Source: Elusimicrobiota bacterium (GTDB taxonomy: Bacteria; Elusimicrobiota; Elusimicrobia; FEN-1173). Taken from it: a stretch of DNA of 64,000 bases. The position numbers were made by a program, and so were the translations under genes. The stretch lies in assembly GCA_016706425.1 (NCBI GenBank), contig JADJJR010000001.1, positions 992,001-1,056,000 on the forward strand, in the 5' to 3' direction. Within the stretch, counting starts at the first letter, position 1. Each line of letters begins with the position of its first letter. Below are positions 56,831 to 64,000 of this stretch, in pieces. The notes below the pieces were generated by a model. That model ran no database searches. It saw nothing but the letters and a program-made list of their open reading frames with translations, and was not told where the DNA came from.

Positions 56831-57964
56831 ATGGCTTCATTCGCCGATTCGCTTAAGAACTTCCGGCTCGACAAACTTCGGTTCAAGTCGAAGGACGCCA
56901 TCGGTGTCGACCTGGGGTCCACCGCGGTCAAAATCGTTCAGTTGAAGGGGACCCCCGGCCGGTGGAAACTTCACCGGTGCGCCCATTTGCCGTTGCCCAA
57001 CGCCAGTCCCGAAGTTCCCGCGGCGGAACGGCGGACCCAAGCCGTCAACCTGCTCAAGGATTTTTTATCGAAACAAAAAGGGGCGGTGTCCAAGAACGCC
57101 GTCTTTTCCGTGGCCGGCAACTCGGTGATTGTTCGTTTCGTCAAATTCCCCAAAATGTCCCGGGACGACCTGTCGAAAATGATCTTGATCGAGGCCGAAC
57201 CCTACATCCCCTTTTCCATCCCCGAAGTGAACCTCGATTTCCACATCCTGGGCGACGTGGTCGAGGAAGGCCAAAAGAAAATGGAAACCATTTTGGTGGC
57301 CGCGAAAAAAGAAACCATCAACTCCCGCTTGGACATCATTCAACAAGGCGGGTTTTCACCCACGTTGATCGACGTGGACGCTTTCGCCTTGGAAAACGCG
57401 TACGAGTCCAGCGTCGGCCCCAACGTGAAGGAAACCGTCCTCATCGTTCACGTGGGGGCGTTTGTCACCTCCATGGCCATCATTGAAAACGGTGTGCCGA
57501 AAGTGGTCCGCGATGTTTTCATCGCGGGCAACACCGTCACCAAGGCTCTCCAGCGCAACTTTCAGTGCGACACCAAACAAGCCGAGGCGATGAAAGCGCG
57601 GGCGGCCATCTTGGCGACCGCGGAGGAACGGGAAAAAGCCGTCGCCGAACAAAACAAAGAAGCCCTGCAAATGTCCACGGTGATCATGCCCGTGATGAAA
57701 GATTTGTTGGCCGAAATTCAACGCTCCCTCGACTTCTTTCTGTCCCAGGGATCGGACCGGCAGGTGGGCCGCGTCCTCCTCTCGGGCGGCGGGGCGCGGT
57801 TGACCAACCTCACCTCTTATCTGGCGCAGGAATTGCGGTTGCCGGTGGAGCTGTTCGACCCGTTCCTGCGCATCGAGGGAGCTCAATCCATCGCCCCGGA
57901 AGTGCGGCCCTTGTTCAGCGTGGCCATCGGTTTGGCGTTGCGCAAGGAAGGGGACGCGGTCTAG
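56831..57964 (+). CDS. pilM: Type IV pilus assembly protein PilM
   Basis: A 377-residue actin-like protein of the inner-membrane alignment complex. It shows the ATP-binding phosphate-1 loop AIGVDLGSTAVKIVQL (about residues 23-38), PKMSRDDLSKMILIEAEPYI and the phosphate-2 and adenosine motifs LLSGGGARLTNL near residue 320. It binds the N-terminal tail of PilN in the cytoplasm. A distant CGGAG (13 nt) precedes ATG 56831. Confidence 0.95.
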   Translation: MASFADSLKNFRLDKLRFKSKDAIGVDLGSTAVKIVQLKGTPGRWKLHRCAHLPLPNASPEVPAAERRTQAVNLLKDFLSKQKGAVSKNAVFSVAGNSVIVRFVKFPKMSRDDLSKMILIEAEPYIPFSIPEVNLDFHILGDVVEEGQKKMETILVAAKKETINSRLDIIQQGGFSPTLIDVDAFALENAYESSVGPNVKETVLIVHVGAFVTSMAIIENGVPKVVRDVFIAGNTVTKALQRNFQCDTKQAEAMKARAAILATAEEREKAVAEQNKEALQMSTVIMPVMKDLLAEIQRSLDFFLSQGSDRQVGRVLLSGGGARLTNLTSYLAQELRLPVELFDPFLRIEGAQSIAPEVRPLFSVAIGLALRKEGDAV

Positions 57965-57966
57965 AC

Positions 57967-58530
57967 ATGATCAAGATCAACCTCCTCCCCCGCGAAGTCT
58001 ACGCCGCCAAGGCCCAGAAACAGTTTCAATCTTTGGCGGTCGGCCTGGCCGCGGTCGTCGTGCTTTTGTTGATGGGGTACTACTTCCATTTGTCCACTGT
58101 TTCCAAACGATTGGAAAAAGATTTGACCGAAGCGCGGGGTGAGCTGCAGCGTTACGAAACCATCGATCGCGAAGTGAAGGAAATGCAGGTCGAAGAGGGC
58201 CGCCTGAGCTCGCGGTTGTCCGTCATTCAGGATCTGCTTCGGGGCACGCTCACCTACCCAAAGTTTTTCGAGGATTTCATGGCGTTGTTGCCGTCGGATG
58301 TTTGGGTCCAAAGCGTGTCCACAACCACCGACGGGGCCGGGGGACTGGGGGTCACCGTCAACGCCCAGGCGCTGTCCAGTTTCGCGGTGGCCGACTGGTT
58401 GACCAATTTGCTGTCGAGCTCCCTTTGCAATTCCGTGCGGCTGGGGGCCATCACCGTGACCGAGCAAAACGAGGGAACTTCGGCGATTTACAGTTTCACC
58501 ATGACGTTCAATTACCGGGGGCAATCCTAA
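57967..58530 (+). CDS. pilN: Type IV pilus assembly protein PilN
   Basis: A 187-residue bitopic protein. The cytoplasmic start MIKINLLPRE is the conserved PilM-binding peptide. One membrane helix (about residues 23-42), a coiled coil (about 45-85) and a small periplasmic ferredoxin-like domain follow. It pairs with PilO. ATG 57967 lies 2 nt after pilM, and the pilO ATG follows its stop with no gap. Confidence 0.94.
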   Translation: MIKINLLPREVYAAKAQKQFQSLAVGLAAVVVLLLMGYYFHLSTVSKRLEKDLTEARGELQRYETIDREVKEMQVEEGRLSSRLSVIQDLLRGTLTYPKFFEDFMALLPSDVWVQSVSTTTDGAGGLGVTVNAQALSSFAVADWLTNLLSSSLCNSVRLGAITVTEQNEGTSAIYSFTMTFNYRGQS

Positions 58531-59079
58531 ATGGCCATGACACAGGAACAACAAAAGCAGTTGGTCATGGGCATCGTCGCCGTTGGGATGTTCGGGTATG
58601 TTTACATCAATTATCTCTTAAAACCGAAGCGGGCCGATATCCAAGCCAAAACGGTGGAATTGACGGAAGTCAACGGCCGGATCGAAAGTCTTCGAGCGAC
58701 CGCGAGCCAACGGGACCAATTGTTGCGGCGGGTCGAGGACCTGAAGGTCGAGGTCGCCAAAGTCGAGCGGCGCCTGCCCCGGCAACAGAACATTCAGGAT
58801 GTAATCCGCGTTGTCAGCCAATTGGCGACCAAGCACGGGGTTCGTTACTCCACCTTTTCTCCCCTGGGGACCCAATCCCCCGGCCTGTTCACCGAAATCT
58901 CCTTCGGCATGAACATCACCGGTTCGGTTCACTCCATCGGAAAATTCCTGGCGGCCTTGGGTCAGCAGGAACGAATATTTAGCGCGAAAAACTTATCGAT
59001 CAGCTACGCCCCCGACCCGAAACGGAATCAAACGGTTTCAGGGAACTTCACCCTCTTCGCCTACAGCTACAATGGATAA
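58531..59079 (+). CDS. pilO: Type IV pilus assembly protein PilO
   Basis: A 182-residue bitopic protein with a short cytoplasmic start, one membrane helix (about residues 11-29), a coiled coil (about 32-80) and a periplasmic domain with IQDVIRVVSQLATKHGV. It heterodimerises with PilN. ATG 58531 follows the pilN stop directly. Its end overlaps pilP by 8 nt. Confidence 0.93.
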   Translation: MAMTQEQQKQLVMGIVAVGMFGYVYINYLLKPKRADIQAKTVELTEVNGRIESLRATASQRDQLLRRVEDLKVEVAKVERRLPRQQNIQDVIRVVSQLATKHGVRYSTFSPLGTQSPGLFTEISFGMNITGSVHSIGKFLAALGQQERIFSAKNLSISYAPDPKRNQTVSGNFTLFAYSYNG

Positions 59080-59554
59080 AACGCGCGTTCTCTTCTTTTG
59101 TTTATTGGTCGCCGGCGCAACCCGGATGTCGGGCCGCGCCTTCGCTCAGGAACCGATGATCCCGCCCCTTGTGATTTCGACGGCCACGGCCCCCACCGAA
59201 TCGGAATACGTATACAAAGGCGATCGTTTGCGTGATCCCTTTGTCCCCCTCATCGGCGGCGGGGCGGGTGCCGTTGCGGCGGCTGTCCAACCGGAACTCG
59301 GTTCGTTCAATCCCGCGGGGGCCGAGCTCAAGGGGATTTTAAAATCCCCCACGGGGCGATGGGCGATTTTGCGCACCACAGACGGTGGGGTTTACATTGT
59401 CCAAAACGGCAAGGTGCACGACCCCAAGCGACGTGTTGTCGACGGTTATCAAGGCGTCATTAAAGAGCGAACGCTGATCTTGCTCGGACCGAAAAATGAG
59501 GAAGTCGAACTTCGCCTAAAAAAAGACGAAGAGGCGGCTAATAACAAACCGTGA
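59072..59554 (+). CDS. pilP: Type IV pilus assembly protein PilP
   Basis: A 160-residue periplasmic protein. The N-terminal signal (about residues 1-25, ending AFA) has no lipobox Cys at the cleavage site, unlike the classic lipoprotein PilP. The RDPFVPLIGG motif and the beta-sandwich domain (about 80-150) with AELKGILKSPTGRWAIL follow. It links PilN/PilO to the secretin PilQ. ATG 59072 overlaps pilO. Confidence 0.9.
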   Translation: MDKTRVLFFCLLVAGATRMSGRAFAQEPMIPPLVISTATAPTESEYVYKGDRLRDPFVPLIGGGAGAVAAAVQPELGSFNPAGAELKGILKSPTGRWAILRTTDGGVYIVQNGKVHDPKRRVVDGYQGVIKERTLILLGPKNEEVELRLKKDEEAANNKP

Positions 59555-59597
59555 TGCGGTGTCGAAAGAAACGGCAAAGCCGCCGGAGGGTGCGCCC

Positions 59598-61472
59598 ATG
59601 ATCAAATCTCTGCGAATCAAATTCAATCGTTCGACCCAAAGCGGGTGGGGACGTATTGGGCGTCTTGCTGTCGTGGCGGCCGTCCTGGCCCCGCAGCCCC
59701 CCACCGTTTACGGATTGGCCGCTCTGGAGGGCTCGGCCCATCATGGGGTCCCCACCATGGCGGTGGGAGACAACGCGAACCTTAAAAGCATTTCTTACGA
59801 AGGGAACAGCGTTCGTGTGGAATTGGACCGCCCGGCCCAATACCGGGTGTTCGCCCTCAATCAACCCCCTCGACTCGTTATCGAGCTTCCGAGGACGCTT
59901 CACGGTCCCAAACCCTATGAGGCCGCCGTGAACGACGGCACTTTGAAGCGGATCCGCAGTTCCCAGTTTAAGACCACGCCCGACATGGTCACACGTGTGG
60001 TTTTGGATTTGCCCCGCATGATCCCTTACAAGGCGGTCCAAGAAGGCAACGGTGTGGTCCTGCGTTTTAACGAGGCGGCCGGAGAAGGAGAGACGGAGGT
60101 TTCGACCGGGGACGTGCGCGAGGGGGAAGCCGCGGCCGATGTCGTGGCGACGGCGGCGGCCCGGTCGGGCAGTCGCGGTTCGGCGCGACCGAAGGATTTG
60201 CTGGCTTCCTTACCCAAAAATCCCATCACCATCGACTTTGACGACGCCGACATCCGGGACGTGATTCGGGTCTTGGCCGAAATGAGCGGCGTCAACATCA
60301 TTTATTCCAACGATCTGCGGGGCGTGGTGACCATCCATTTGGATCGCGTTCCTTTTGACGAGGTTTTCAACACCGTATTGACCACGCAGGGGTTGGTCGC
60401 CCAACAAATCGGGAACAACATCCTCCGGGTGTTGACGCCCGAGGCCCTCAGCTCGGATCGCGCCCGATCCGTGACAACCTACAAGACGTTCACTTTGAGC
60501 TACGGAAAGGCGTCCGAGGTGGCGACTCACCTGTCGGCGGTCAAAATTTCACCCACCGGCCGTTTTACGGTGGATGAACGGAACAACGCCATCGTGGTGA
60601 CCGATACGCCCGAGGGTTTGGCGGCGGCGGAACGATTGATTCTGGATTTGGATCGGAAGCCCCAACAGGTTTTGATTGAGACGAAAATTATTGAGATCAA
60701 CCTCGATAAAGCCCTCCAGTTGGGCATCCAGTGGGAATACGGCCGCCGCGAATTGAAAACCAATGGGATGCAAGTTATGGGCCAACGGTTCGCCGAGTCG
60801 GGGAACACCGTCCCCGATGGGAAAGTGGGGTTTCCTGCCTTTGATTCCAGTGGAAATGAAATTGTGGTTTATGGGGCGAATCCGACGGAACGGGGCACCG
60901 GCGTCAACCTGCCCGGGGACACGGACAGCACCGCAATCACCTTTGGCTTCATTAACAACAGCGATCTTTTATCGGCCACTCTAAACGCGTTGGAAAAAGA
61001 AAACCAAACGAAGACGTTGACGAACCCGAAAATTGTGACCACCAACAACCAGCAGGCGAAAATTCAAATCGGTCAAAAGGTGCCTTTCCTTCAGACCACG
61101 GTGTCCGGAACGGGCACGGCCACGCAATCCACCGTCTTCGCGGACGTCGGATTCATCATCGACGTCACCCCCACGATCAGCGTCGACAACCGCATCCGTC
61201 TCAAGGTGAAGCCCGAAGCCAGCTCGGTGCGGGGCATTACCTCGGCGGGCCCCACCATCGACACCACGACCGCGGAAACGGAAGTGATGCTCACGGACGG
61301 CGAGACCATCGTGATCGGTGGTTTGGTCAGCGAAAGCATGATTGAGGATGCCAAAAAGGTTCCCCTGCTTGGGGATTTGCCGGTCCTGGGCGTGTTTTTC
61401 CGAAGCACTTTGAATCAGAAGGTTCGCAAGGAACTCCTGGTGTTCATCACCGCCCGGATCGTGCCCGATTGA
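59598..61472 (+). CDS. pilQ: Type IV pilus secretin PilQ
   Basis: A 624-residue secretin forming the outer-membrane pilus pore. A signal region (about residues 1-39) is followed by one AMIN-type domain (about 60-150), a secretin N0/STN domain with IDFDDADIRDVIRVLAEMSG, an N1 domain and the secretin core. The core ends VPLLGDLPVLGVFFRS and KELLVFITARIV. Start ATG 59598 is chosen over GTG 59559 because GGAGGG (59585-59590) is 7 nt upstream and it places the basic residues directly before the signal helix. Only one AMIN domain is present, fewer than in many homologues. Confidence 0.94.
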   Translation: MIKSLRIKFNRSTQSGWGRIGRLAVVAAVLAPQPPTVYGLAALEGSAHHGVPTMAVGDNANLKSISYEGNSVRVELDRPAQYRVFALNQPPRLVIELPRTLHGPKPYEAAVNDGTLKRIRSSQFKTTPDMVTRVVLDLPRMIPYKAVQEGNGVVLRFNEAAGEGETEVSTGDVREGEAAADVVATAAARSGSRGSARPKDLLASLPKNPITIDFDDADIRDVIRVLAEMSGVNIIYSNDLRGVVTIHLDRVPFDEVFNTVLTTQGLVAQQIGNNILRVLTPEALSSDRARSVTTYKTFTLSYGKASEVATHLSAVKISPTGRFTVDERNNAIVVTDTPEGLAAAERLILDLDRKPQQVLIETKIIEINLDKALQLGIQWEYGRRELKTNGMQVMGQRFAESGNTVPDGKVGFPAFDSSGNEIVVYGANPTERGTGVNLPGDTDSTAITFGFINNSDLLSATLNALEKENQTKTLTNPKIVTTNNQQAKIQIGQKVPFLQTTVSGTGTATQSTVFADVGFIIDVTPTISVDNRIRLKVKPEASSVRGITSAGPTIDTTTAETEVMLTDGETIVIGGLVSESMIEDAKKVPLLGDLPVLGVFFRSTLNQKVRKELLVFITARIVPD

Positions 61473-61485
61473 GCACCCCCCTCCG

Positions 61486-62139
61486 GTGACCTCCGACGCC
61501 GAAGAGCTGTCCCTCAGTTCCTTCCTCAAACAGGCCGACATTGCTCGGCAACGCCAAGCCTGGGACGATGTCATTAAAATTTTCCAGGTTGCGCTAAAAC
61601 AGGCCCCCGAGGACCGTCGGTTTCGCTTCGGTCTCGCCCAGGCGTACAGCGCCAAGGCCGATCAGTCCGGTTTCAAGGCCATGCACCAACGCGCACTGGA
61701 GGAGTTTTGGCGGTTGGTCAACAGCGACCCCTCCGACATGAAAGCCCACGATGGGCTTCTCGCCACCGCGGTCAAAGCGGATCAATTGGCCGACGTCATG
61801 GAAGAGTACCGCCAGCGAATGACCCGGCTGCCGGAGAATACTTCCTACAAGGACGCCTTCAAGAAAATCCAAACGTTGTACTTCCTCCGCGCGGAACCCA
61901 AGAAACCGTCGGCGGCCAGCGGTGGTTTTTTGAACGTCATCGCCGGGCGCGTTGCCCCCCTCGGCGCCTTGGGGTGTTTGTTGGCTTGGGTTTTTGTGCG
62001 GATGAAAATCGGTCCCAACGCCGACACCGCCGGCCGTTCCCTCTTGATGATGGAGTCCATTTTCGGCCGATTGGGGTTCTTCCTGATTTTGGGGTCCCTC
62101 GCGTATTACACGTATCGCATTTTCCGCACCCGCAAGTAG
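61486..62139 (+). CDS. TPR protein with C-terminal membrane helices
   Basis: A 217-residue protein with a TPR-like helical region (about residues 10-120: KQADIARQRQAWDDVIKIF, FRFGLAQAYSAKADQ) and two hydrophobic segments (about 145-170 and 190-210) at the end. It starts at GTG 61486, 14 nt after pilQ. The family is not recognised. The layout, with the TPR part probably on the cytoplasmic side, and the position after pilQ suggest a scaffold for pilus or glycan assembly, but this is context only. Confidence 0.72.
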   Translation: MTSDAEELSLSSFLKQADIARQRQAWDDVIKIFQVALKQAPEDRRFRFGLAQAYSAKADQSGFKAMHQRALEEFWRLVNSDPSDMKAHDGLLATAVKADQLADVMEEYRQRMTRLPENTSYKDAFKKIQTLYFLRAEPKKPSAASGGFLNVIAGRVAPLGALGCLLAWVFVRMKIGPNADTAGRSLLMMESIFGRLGFFLILGSLAYYTYRIFRTRK

Positions 62140-62159
62140 TTCCCACACCTCCTTTCCCC

Positions 62160-64000
62160 ATGACGTGGTTTCCGGCTCGGCCCATAAAAAATTCCGGGAA
62201 TCCCTTGAATTGGCTGGTCGGGATCCCGTTCCTCCTTTTGGCGGCGTTGTTCGCGGCCCAGGGGGGAAAGGACGCTCGGCTTTTGGCGTTGGCGGTCGCT
62301 GTTTCGGCGGGGGCGGTGGCGTTCAGCCTTCGGGTCAAACCCCTGGAGGAATCCGCCCGCCCCCTTTTTCTTCAGAGCACGGTGGGCTTTTTGGTTTGGC
62401 AGGCGGTGTCGATGGTGTTCTCCCCGGCCCCGTTGGCCGGTTGGCGCGCCCTCGCGGGCGCCTCGCTGTTCGTGTCCTCGACGGCCCTGGTCGGGAGGCA
62501 TGGGCGGGATCAGCACCGTGAGGTTTGGCGTCTGTTTGTCCAGGGCGGAACGGTCCTTTTGGCGTTGGTTTGGGGGGCCGGGGGGGGGCTCCTCCTCGCC
62601 GGGAATCCACAATACGCGTCGTTTTGGGCCGTCGTGAATTTGTTCCTCTCCCTGCCCGTGGCGCGCGAGTCCCGGACGTCCCGCCTGCAACGGGGAACGG
62701 GCATCGCGGGGGCGGTGGCTTCGTTGTTCCTCTTGTGGTCCTTACCGGTGCGCGCCGGATGGGTGGCGGCCGTTGCGGGCGCTCTCCTTTGGGCGGGGCG
62801 ACGGGGGGGGCGACGGGGTGTCGGGGGGGGGCTCCTGTTGGCGACGCTGGCGATCGCCCTGGCCCCCGCACGGATTCTCAAGGCCGATGACGCCACCGCT
62901 TTCAAACGGCTCGATATTTGGCGGGCGGCTTGGCGGGGAATTATTCAAAAGCCCTTGGCCGGTTGGGGTCCCGGCCAATTCGAAAGCCTCTACGCCCGGC
63001 ATGCCCTTCCCCAGGAATCCGAACCCGTGCGTTACGACCGCACCACCGCGTTTGCGCACAACGACGGGTTGCAGGTCCTGGCCGAAACGGGATGCCCCGG
63101 CGGCGTTTTTGTGGTTTTGTCTTTGTGGGGTCTCTGGCGGGCTGGGAGAAAGGGGAATCGGGACGGGGAGTCCGCGGCGTTGGCGGCCGGTGCGGTGTTT
63201 TCCGCGTTCAATTTTCCTTTGGCGAGCCCGATCAACGCCGTGCTGGCGGGGGGAACAGCCGGTTTCCTGTGGCCGGCCGATACAAAGGAGGGCGCGCGAT
63301 TCCCGGCCTCCGCCGTCCGGAAGGCGGGAGCGGGACTGGGAATTGCGGCGACGTTGTGGGCCGGTGTGAACTTCGTTCTGGCGGCGGACTCCCTTCGCGC
63401 GGACCGAGGCGCCGTCGTCCTCGGCGCCACCGACGCGCGGTGGATCGACGTCCAGGCCGACCGGATGGATCAATTGTTGCACAGCGGAGCGGCCGGGGCG
63501 GTCGACACCGTCGAAGCGAATCTGCGGAACTTGCTGCGGGTCGCCCCACACCGGGCCGATCTTTGGCGAAGTTTGGGCCATCTCGAATCGGATCACCGGC
63601 CCCAACGGGCGGGACCCGCCGAGGCGGCCTACGGCGAGGCCCTGGCCCGCAAGCCCCATCACGCGCCCTGGTGGTTGGAACGGGCCATGATCGCCATTCA
63701 CCGGAACGACGCGCCGGGCGCCGAAGAGTCCTTGCACAGGGCCCTCCGCGCCGAACCCCGTTATTTCAACGCGGCGTTGGCTTTGGGTCAATGGAGGCGG
63801 CTTAAAGGGGATCCGGCGGGCGCCGCCCGCTGGCTGGCCGCCCTTCGTGTACGGGGCGCCAACGGGCCGAAGGACGTTCGAGGGGCCTCCGGTTATCAGC
63901 GGGCGGTGTTGTCCCGGGACGAGCGGGGGCTGGCTCGGGCTCTGGCCCTTTGCTATATCGACCTGGGGCGGTTCCGGGAAGCCCTCGTTGAATTGGACAA
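62160..64000 (+). CDS. O-antigen ligase-like (Wzy_C) membrane protein with C-terminal TPR repeats, partial
   Basis: An open frame from ATG 62160 runs to the right edge, at least 613 residues. The first 430 or so residues hold about ten hydrophobic helices and the Wzy_C signature loop: GWGPGQFESLYARH and TAFAHNDGLQVLAETGCPGG. Next come TPR-like repeats (AAYGEALARKPHHAPWW, SLHRALRAEPRYFNAAL, LGRFREALVELD). The O-antigen ligase/polymerase family moves polyprenyl-linked glycans to lipid A or, as in PglL-type enzymes, to pilins. The place after pilMNOPQ makes pilin glycosylation attractive, unproven. No Shine-Dalgarno precedes the start. The 3' end is outside the window. Confidence 0.82.
   Translation, partial: MTWFPARPIKNSGNPLNWLVGIPFLLLAALFAAQGGKDARLLALAVAVSAGAVAFSLRVKPLEESARPLFLQSTVGFLVWQAVSMVFSPAPLAGWRALAGASLFVSSTALVGRHGRDQHREVWRLFVQGGTVLLALVWGAGGGLLLAGNPQYASFWAVVNLFLSLPVARESRTSRLQRGTGIAGAVASLFLLWSLPVRAGWVAAVAGALLWAGRRGGRRGVGGGLLLATLAIALAPARILKADDATAFKRLDIWRAAWRGIIQKPLAGWGPGQFESLYARHALPQESEPVRYDRTTAFAHNDGLQVLAETGCPGGVFVVLSLWGLWRAGRKGNRDGESAALAAGAVFSAFNFPLASPINAVLAGGTAGFLWPADTKEGARFPASAVRKAGAGLGIAATLWAGVNFVLAADSLRADRGAVVLGATDARWIDVQADRMDQLLHSGAAGAVDTVEANLRNLLRVAPHRADLWRSLGHLESDHRPQRAGPAEAAYGEALARKPHHAPWWLERAMIAIHRNDAPGAEESLHRALRAEPRYFNAALALGQWRRLKGDPAGAARWLAALRVRGANGPKDVRGASGYQRAVLSRDERGLARALALCYIDLGRFREALVELD

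Overview
The window is a GC-rich (roughly mid-60s %) stretch of a diderm bacterial chromosome. It is densely packed, and nearly every gene lies on the + strand; the exceptions are the patatin gene at 32168-34147 and rpmB at 45606-45797. The Raetz lipid A genes, a type IV pilus with secretin, a PorV-like outer-membrane protein and a possible giant gene suggest an Elusimicrobiota/Omnitrophota-like lineage. That assignment rests on gene content only and is unverified. I see no insertion sequence, prophage, CRISPR array or rRNA. The only long stretch without a protein gene (about 8935-9390) holds RNase P RNA.

Layout. 1-6439: a very large alanine/glycine-rich protein, open at the left edge and apparently split by one missing base in a G run near 4115-4119; it carries two HExxH motifs and ends at a strong terminator. 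6468-9385: a small membrane protein and an alpha/beta hydrolase, then tRNA-Val, a COG1579 zinc-ribbon protein, RNase HI and rnpB with no terminator between them. 9387-18075: glycosyltransferase, HD-GYP response regulator, nadK, recN and a fused indolepyruvate:ferredoxin oxidoreductase. 18076-20806: GNAT acetyltransferase, rplM, rpsI and a TPR protein. 20832-32166: LysR regulator, gltB, an atypical rhodanese, gltD, sensor kinase, tldD and a Fe-S PD-(D/E)XK nuclease. 32168-34147 (-): cNMP-binding/patatin protein.

34219-45591: a long overlapping operon, skp-lpxD-lpxC-fabZ-lpxA-lpxI-Gfo/Idh-lpxB-msbA, followed by a ZIP transporter, thiS, thiG and a PorV-like barrel. It makes and flips lipid A and then adds metal and thiazole functions. 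45606-49562: rpmB, recG, coaD, pta.

49578-64000: type IV pilus. pilB, pilT, a receiver-TM-SGNH fusion, pilC, the pilin and the prepilin peptidase are followed by pilM-N-O-P-Q, a TPR membrane protein and an O-antigen-ligase-like TPR protein that runs off the right edge. PilB has a c-di-GMP-type MshEN domain, and the window also encodes an HD-GYP protein, so c-di-GMP control of piliation is plausible.

Regulation. Several operon-leading genes have a -10 box only 5-11 nt before the start codon and no Shine-Dalgarno, suggesting leaderless mRNAs. Internal operon genes use ATGA/GTGA overlaps. Most interesting: the split giant gene, the receiver-SGNH pilus-locus fusion, the PilB with a degenerate His box, and the rhodanese lacking its catalytic Cys between gltB and gltD.
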